Source: Rhizomys pruinosus | Lineage: Eukaryota > Chordata > Mammalia > Rodentia > Spalacidae | Length of the DNA: 64,000 nt | Direction: 5' to 3' | Assembly (NCBI GenBank): GCA_009823505.1 | Contig: VZQC01008059.1 | Location: 1,292,707 to 1,356,706 of the forward strand | Shown: one piece after another, positions 58,612-64,000 of the stretch | Position numbering within the stretch: position 1 is the first letter of the stretch | Layout of the letters: each line of letters begins with the position of its first letter | The notes under the pieces: generated by a model | What the model was told of the DNA's origin: nothing | The model's database searches: none | Seen by the model: only the letters and a program-made list of their open reading frames with translations | Made by a program: the position numbers and the translations under genes

Positions 58612-59371
58612 TGTGGCTTATAACATCTCCTAACCTGTAGAGGATGTAAGCTTCTGGCATCAGCCATGGGTTATTCCTCCAAGGAGAGAGCCATATTTAA
58701 CAGGGGGGAAAATGTAATTCATGGATTAACATATCATCCAAACATATGTGTCTATGCCAAAGTAACCTACCATAACTATTAGTGCTGGTTAAATACCTAT
58801 ATATCTAATTGCTTGTGCTTCATTAGTAGGATCGAAAGGTTATTCCTCGACAAACTGTCAGGCCATGAAAGGAAACAGCCAGAATTGACCAGAGTCCAAG
58901 TCAACAGCTCCAGAGAGAGTGGACTGTTTTATTTCTCATCCACCTGTGCCACTTTTCTAAGCCTAAGGAACAAACTGAGGAAGAGGGGGTGTGGTAGAAT
59001 GTAAAGGCTGCGATTGGGGTGAATGGTGAAACTACAGCAATGTAGCCTGGACACTCATTTGATCAACTTGATTGAACAAACAACCTGTCACCCCCCCACT
59101 GGATGGTGGGGCTGTGGGGGTTTGGGCACAACAGCCTGCAGATTGGTTTTGCACGAAGGATGCTTGTACTCATGGATTATCACTTATAGCTAAAAAATGA
59201 AGAAAAAAAAAACTGAGAGAAAGATGCAGGACAGTTATGGAAGAATGCATGATCTGGGATGGGGTGTGGGTGGGGGGGAAGGGAAAGGGAAATATGCCTG
59301 ATCTGAATTGGAAAATGATGTATGAAATGCACAAAGCATCAATAAAAATTAAATTAAAAATAAAATAAAAT
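58612..59371 (+). mobile_element. 5'-truncated, twin-primed L1 3' end
   Basis: 760-bp L1 3' fragment flanked by AAAAAGGGAGCGTTA (58597-58611) and AAAAAGGGAGCATTA (59372-59386). Its first ~85 bp (58612-58695) are inverted relative to 52760-52845, the mark of twin priming. It ends CATCAATAAAAATTAAATT plus a decayed A-tail. Confidence 0.93.
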
Positions 59372-59386
59372 AAAAAGGGAGCATTA

Positions 59387-59911
59387 AGGTATGCATTTCT
59401 AATCCTATAAAGGATTCTAAGTATGAGCAAATTAGATTAGTGCATGTCACAATTCTCAGCAGAGAATCTTCTCTGTACATCTGACGGTGATTTACACAGA
59501 GTCCCATTGGTGGTTAATGTGCAGAGAAAAGCAATTGTCAACTGTTCACCTCTAAATGGGAAACCTATATCCCAACCTTCCCTCCCAAGGCATGGGAATC
59601 ATTGCATAGAAGGAGCTGGACATATGGAGAGTCAAAGGTGGTAGAATAATACAAAGAATCCATCTTGTTTGGACCTCACAGACAGTTGAACATATGAACC
59701 AATAGTGTTTGTATGAGCATGCACAAAACCTGTGCAATCCCAAACCATCAAATCCGCAGCATGGATACTTAAAGTGCACAAGAAGCCAAAACCATACATG
59801 AGGAACTACTGGGAGAGCCACTTAGCTGAGGGGTGTGATGCCTGGGAGGTTGAACAGGCACCGAGGTACAGACCCAGAATACCTGGGTAATATAGGTTAG
59901 ACTGTATAGGC
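59387..59911. other. Unit 4 backbone without genes
   Basis: Diverged paralog of about 455-1010. No gene seen. Confidence 0.5.
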
Positions 59912-61062
59912 GGGGACAATAGGCTGCTGCGCGTTTAGGCAGGCTACCCAGAAGCCACCTGAGAAAGTAGCTTGGGAGCCGGGTTTTTCCCGGGTCTGGA
60001 GCCTTGAGGGCGGGGCTCGGGTGCTGGGCCAGAGGGTCCCGAGAGTCGGGCCACCAGTGCCACTGCGCATTTGGGCAGGCTACCCAGAAGCCACCTGAGC
60101 AAGTAGCTTGGGAGCTGGGTTTTTCCTGGGTCTGGGGCCTTGAGGGCGGGGCTCGGGTGCTGGGCCAGAGGGTCCCGAGAGTCGGGCCGCCAGTGCCGCT
60201 GCGCCTTTGGGCAGGCTGCTGGGAAGCCACCTGGGCGAGTAGCTTGGGTTGCTGGGGCCGTGAGGGCTGGACCCGGGCGCTGGGCCAGAGGGTCCGGAGA
60301 GTCCGGCGGCCAGGGCGGCTGCGCCTTTGGGCAGGATACCCAGAAGCCACCTGGGCGAGTAGCTTGGGTTGCTGGGGCCTTGAGGGCGGGACCCGGGCGC
60401 TGGGCCAGAGGGTCCGGAGAGTCCGGCGGCCAGGGCGGCTGCGCCTTTGGGCAGGATACCCAGAAGCCACCTGGGCGAGTAGCTTGGGTTGCTGGGGCCT
60501 TGAGGGCGGGACCCGGGCGCTGGGCCAGAGGGTCCGGAGAGTCCGGCGGCCAGGGCGGCTGCGCCTTTGGGCAGGATACCCAGAAGCCACCTGGGCGAGT
60601 AGCTTGGGTTGCTGGGGCCTTGAGGGCGGGACCCGGGCGCTGGGCCAGAGGGTCCGGAGAGTCCGGCGGCCAGGGCGGCTGCGCCTTTGGGCAGGATACC
60701 CAGAAGCCACCTGGGCGAGTAGCTTGGGTTGCTGGGGCCTTGAGGGCGGGACCCGGGCGCTGGGCCAGAGGGTCCGGAGAGTCCGGCGGCCAGGGCGGCT
60801 GCGCCTTTGGGCAGGATACCCAGAAGCCACCTGGGCGAGTAGCTTGGGTTGCTGGGGCCTTGAGGGCGGGACCCGGGCGCTGGGCCAGAGGGTCCGGAGA
60901 GTCCGGCGGCCAGGGCGGCTGCGCCTTTGGGCAGGATACCCAGAAGCCACCTGGGCGAGTAGCTTGGGTTGCTGGGGCCTTGAGGGCGGGACCCGGGCGC
61001 TGGGCCAGAGGGTCCGGAGAGTCCGGCGGCCAGGGCGGCTGCGCCTTTGGGCAGGCTGCCGG
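59912..61062 (+). promoter_or_regulatory. L1 5' UTR array of 120-bp monomers
   Basis: Tandem GC- and CpG-rich monomers, each starting GCCTTGAGGGCGGGACCCGG. Starts are at 60001 (136 bp), 60137, 60257, 60377, 60497, 60617, 60737, 60857 and 60977, with a truncated one before 60001. Those at 60377-60976 are five identical 120-mers, and the unit at 60257 differs at two bases. The last is cut by the tether GGGGCGCGGGGCTAGATCAGGC, which is shared with the 207-bp-monomer L1s. Because 120 is a multiple of three, long open frames run through on both strands; these are not genes. Confidence 0.95.
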
Positions 61063-61369
61063 GGCGCGGGGCTAGATCAGGCATAAACCCCCCCCCCCCC
61101 GTTGGAGAACCTTCAGAACAAGAAGAGAAGATGCTTTGGCTTCCAATACCTAATATAGCAACAAAATTGAAAAGCAGACAAGTCATACTCCATAAACAAG
61201 GAGGAGGAAGGGGAACAAAACAAACAAAAAAAACAATTGAAGGAGGAAAGAAACCGTCTGCATATTGTGATCTAAACCACAAAAGGGAAGCCCACATGCC
61301 AGGGAACACGACGAAGGGACAACATGGGAAAGACACAGGATAATCCTGCACCAAGCTCTACCAAACCTG

Positions 61370-62237
61370 TAGGAGACAGCTACACATGGGAACCCCTTGG
61401 AGAGAACAAAGAACAGATCTTAGAGGAATAATTGCAGACTTAAGCAGAGAAATTAAAGAAACAAAGAATTCAGAAAATAAAAGAGAGAATGAAAAACTCA
61501 AAAAGGACCTAGAGGTATCCATGACAAACATCAGAGAACTAACAGGAACAGATTGACCAAACTCCGGAAAGAACTAGAGGGAGAAAAAAATAAAGAATAT
61601 GAGAACTAAAGAAGAGAATGAAAAACTCAAAAAGGACCTAGAGGGATACCAATGACAAACTTTCGAAAGAACTAAAGGAACAGACCCAACAAACTCCAGA
61701 AAGAACTAGAGGGAGAAAAAAACAAACTCCGAAAGGAAGTGAAACACTGAAAAAGGAAGCCAACCAACGAAGTAGGAGCCCCAAGAAGGATTGAGAAGCA
61801 CCAAGAAGAGATTAGAGAAACCAAAAAGATTGAAAATAGGAAATAATAAAAAAAAAACACAGAGAAAAAAAGAGAATTAGAACACACATTCAATCAAGAA
61901 GAAGGAAAGGAAAAGCCTCAGAGTAGAATGGAGGAAGCAGAACAAAGAATATCAGATCTGAAGATAACACAGAGCACATAAAAAAGCTCAAATAAGACTA
62001 TGAAAAATTTAAATCACACAAACGTGGAACAACCAGGAGATATGGACACTATGAAAAGTCAACGTCCGATCATAGGAATAGAGGAAGAGAAGAATCCAGA
62101 GAATAGTATTAGATCAGATCTTCAACAGAATAATAGATGAAAACTTCCCCAAACTAAAATAGACAAACCCATCCAAATACAAGAAGCACATAGGACCCCA
62201 ACAGACAAGATCAGAAAAAACCCCCACCACGACAAAC

Positions 62238-62269
<32 letters not shown>

Positions 62270-62572
62270 CAAAAAAAAAAAAAAAAAAACAAGTCACATA
62301 CAAAGGGAAACCCATCAGAATTACAACTGACTTCTGACCAAACATGAAAGCAAGAAGAAACATGGAGCAAAGCATTCCCGTGTTAAGGGACTACGGATGC
62401 CAACACCAGAATCTTTACCCAGCAAAATGTCGACTATACTTGAAGGAGAGAGAAAACTTCATGACATAACAAGTGAAGGAATACATGTCTGGAAAACCCA
62501 ACTCTTCATAAATACTTGAAGATTCAAAGGGTAGAAGAGGAGGCAACAATCCTCAAACACCTAGAAAAGAAA
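61370..62572 (+). pseudogene. L1 ORF1 region, frames broken
   Basis: Coiled-coil coding DNA appears twice (61483-61594 and 61611-61727), against once in the other L1s. RRM-like and C-terminal regions follow (about 62060-62572). A stretch that should encode the start of the C-terminal domain is replaced by A-runs (62240-62289). Frame breaks are mostly one-base deletions and may be sequence errors. Confidence 0.75.
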
Positions 62573-62617
62573 CTAATAAAACAAACCATAGGAGCAAAAT
62601 CGAGGCTAGAAGCCCAA

Positions 62618-64000
62618 ATGGATAATAATGAAAGGAAGCAACATCCATCTTTCAATTATACCTTAATTTAATGGCTAAAACTCCCCAATCAAAAGGCATA
62701 GACTGAGGAGAAGAGAATGGATTAGGAAACAAAACCCATCTATATCTGTCTACAAAAACCATCTCAATTTCAAGTAGGCACCAACTTAAGGTGAAGGGAT
62801 GGAAGAAAGTTTTCAAGCAAATGGTACCAAAAAGAAAGCAGGTGTGGCTATTCTAATATCAGACAAAATAGACTTCAAAGCAAGAAATCAAAGAGACAAA
62901 GAGGGCCACAACATCTTATTAAAGGAACAATTGACGATGAAGTTCACAATTATAACAATATATGCACCAAACACCGGTGCACCAAACTTTATAAAGACAA
63001 TCTCAGAACCTCAAGCACACATAACCCCAGCACACTAATACTAGGGGACTTCAATACCCCATTAAGTCCCCTAGACAGCAACAGGACAAAGGATAAACAA
63101 GAGACATCCGAACTAAATGAAAATACACCAAAATGGCCTCACGACATCTATCGATATTTCACCCAAACACCCGAGATAAACTTTCTACTCAGCACCTCCA
63201 TGGAACATTCTCCAAAAATAGACCATATGGGACACAGGAAAAACTCAACAAATATAAAAAGATTGAATAATCTCTGCATTCTATCAGACCACAGTGCAAT
63301 AAAACTCAATATCACACCAGAATAAAACTACACCTACAGTGAACACATGAGACTAAACAACACCTCCTGAATAATGAGTGGGTCAAGGAAAATAAAGAAA
63401 GAAAAAAAAAAAAACTTCCTGGAACTGAATGACAATGATAAAACAACCAGACAAATCTATGGGACACTTTAAAAGCAGTCCAGAGGGAAGTTATAGCTCT
63501 AAGTGCTACATTAAAAAAAACAGAAAGAAACAAGGAATGACCTAACACGCAGCTAAAACACTTAGGAAACAAAAAAACTTGAACCCTAACGATGCAGGAC
63601 AAGAAGAAATAACAAAAATCAGAGCAGAGATCAATGAAAAGAAACAAAGAAAACCATACAAAAAAATCCATGAATCCAAAAGCTGGTTCTTTGAGAATAA
63701 CAAGATGGACCGACCTCTAGCCCAGTTAACCAAAAGAAGAGGGAACAACTCCAAATCAACAGATCAGTGATGAAAGGGGAAACAATCCAACAGACAATGA
63801 AAAATCCAGACAACATACGGGAATACTTCAAAACTTATATCTACTAGTTTGAAAACCTAGAAAATGGATGAATATCTGAAATCCTGGGAATCACCAAAGC
63901 TCAACCAAAAGAGATTGACAGCCTAAACAGACCAATAGTACAGGAAGAAATCGAAGATGATAATAAGTAGCCTCCCAACCAAAAATGCCCAGGCCCGGAT
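62618..64000 (+). pseudogene. L1 ORF2 5' third, frames broken
   Basis: Endonuclease region from ATG 62618 with the recognisable segments NGTKKKAGVAILISDKIDF (62820-62877) and YAPNTGAPNFIKTI (62960-63002). It continues to the region before the reverse transcriptase (AQLTKR at 63718-63735). It contains many single-base deletions relative to 28097-29520. The gene continues past the window. Confidence 0.82.

Larger units (their letters stand above)
58471..64000. repeat. Segmental duplication unit 4 (partial)
   Basis: 58450-58611 and 59372-59911 match the start of unit 1 (about 330-1000) with more divergence than units 1-3 show among themselves. Two L1 insertions interrupt it. Its OR, if any, lies beyond the window. 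Confidence 0.7.
59912..64000 (+). mobile_element. L1 with 120-bp promoter monomers, runs off window
   Basis: L1 inserted after GACTGTATAG of the unit backbone. The 5' monomer array (59912-61062) is followed by a tether, leader, ORF1 region and the first third of ORF2. The body from about 61100 matches the unit 2 L1 but with many one-base deletions, few of them substitutions, so the reading frames appear shattered. The 3' end and target duplication are outside the window. Confidence 0.92.

Noticed and set aside
59769..61354. Four long open frames (311-424 codons) over both strands of the GC-rich array
   Set aside because: They arise because the 120-bp repeat is a multiple of three and has no stops in several frames. 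They give 40-residue repeats with no family match and coincide with an L1 promoter array.

Overview
The window is mammalian nuclear DNA from a muroid rodent. It carries tRNA-derived B2 SINEs, 7SL-derived B1 SINEs, L1 elements with tandem 5' monomers, and class II and class III LTR elements of rodent type. The B1 and B2 copies differ in detail from the mouse and rat consensus I know (the B1s end in GGGAGACCCTGTCT and the young B2s have an internal duplication), so a muroid other than Mus or Rattus is likely. I cannot name the species.

The only cellular genes are class II olfactory receptor (OR) genes of an OR5B-like subfamily, all on the minus strand. Two are intact (11088-12041 and 34102-35055). 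One is a pseudogene broken by two 2-bp deletions and a B2 insertion (55624-56831). One survives only as its first ~10 codons plus upstream DNA (57484-57515). They sit in a direct tandem array of segmental duplications: unit 1 about 209-14078, unit 2 about 14079-36973, unit 3 about 36974-58470, and unit 4 from about 58471 past the end of the window. The backbone unit is about 13.9 kb. Later insertions enlarge units 2 and 3.

Unit 1 has the OR gene, SINEs and old L1 fragments, and shows the empty sites of later insertions. Unit 2 adds a B2, an internally deleted class II endogenous retrovirus (16978-19132, 6-bp target-site duplication), a class III / MaLR-like non-coding LTR element (19590-21567, 5-bp duplication, tRNA-Leu-like primer site), a B2-B1 SINE pair, and an L1 with 207-bp promoter monomers (26359-32805). 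It also has a deletion-plus-inversion scar at about 32805-32882. Unit 3 carries the paralogous L1 (45427-53531, 14-bp duplication) and the OR pseudogene. Unit 4 is entered by another L1 (59912 to the window end), whose promoter is an array of 120-bp GC-rich monomers, five of them identical.

The OR genes work singly, as odorant receptors in olfactory neurons. No operon-like or pathway relation exists between features. The observations most worth a second look are the L1 promoter switch (207-bp to 120-bp monomers on the same downstream tether), the ORF1 coiled-coil duplication in the 120-bp-monomer L1, signs of deletion-type consensus errors at about 61100-64000 and 15110-15790, and shared markers that give conflicting histories for the duplication units. 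I found no CRISPR array, tRNA or rRNA gene, or other non-OR gene.
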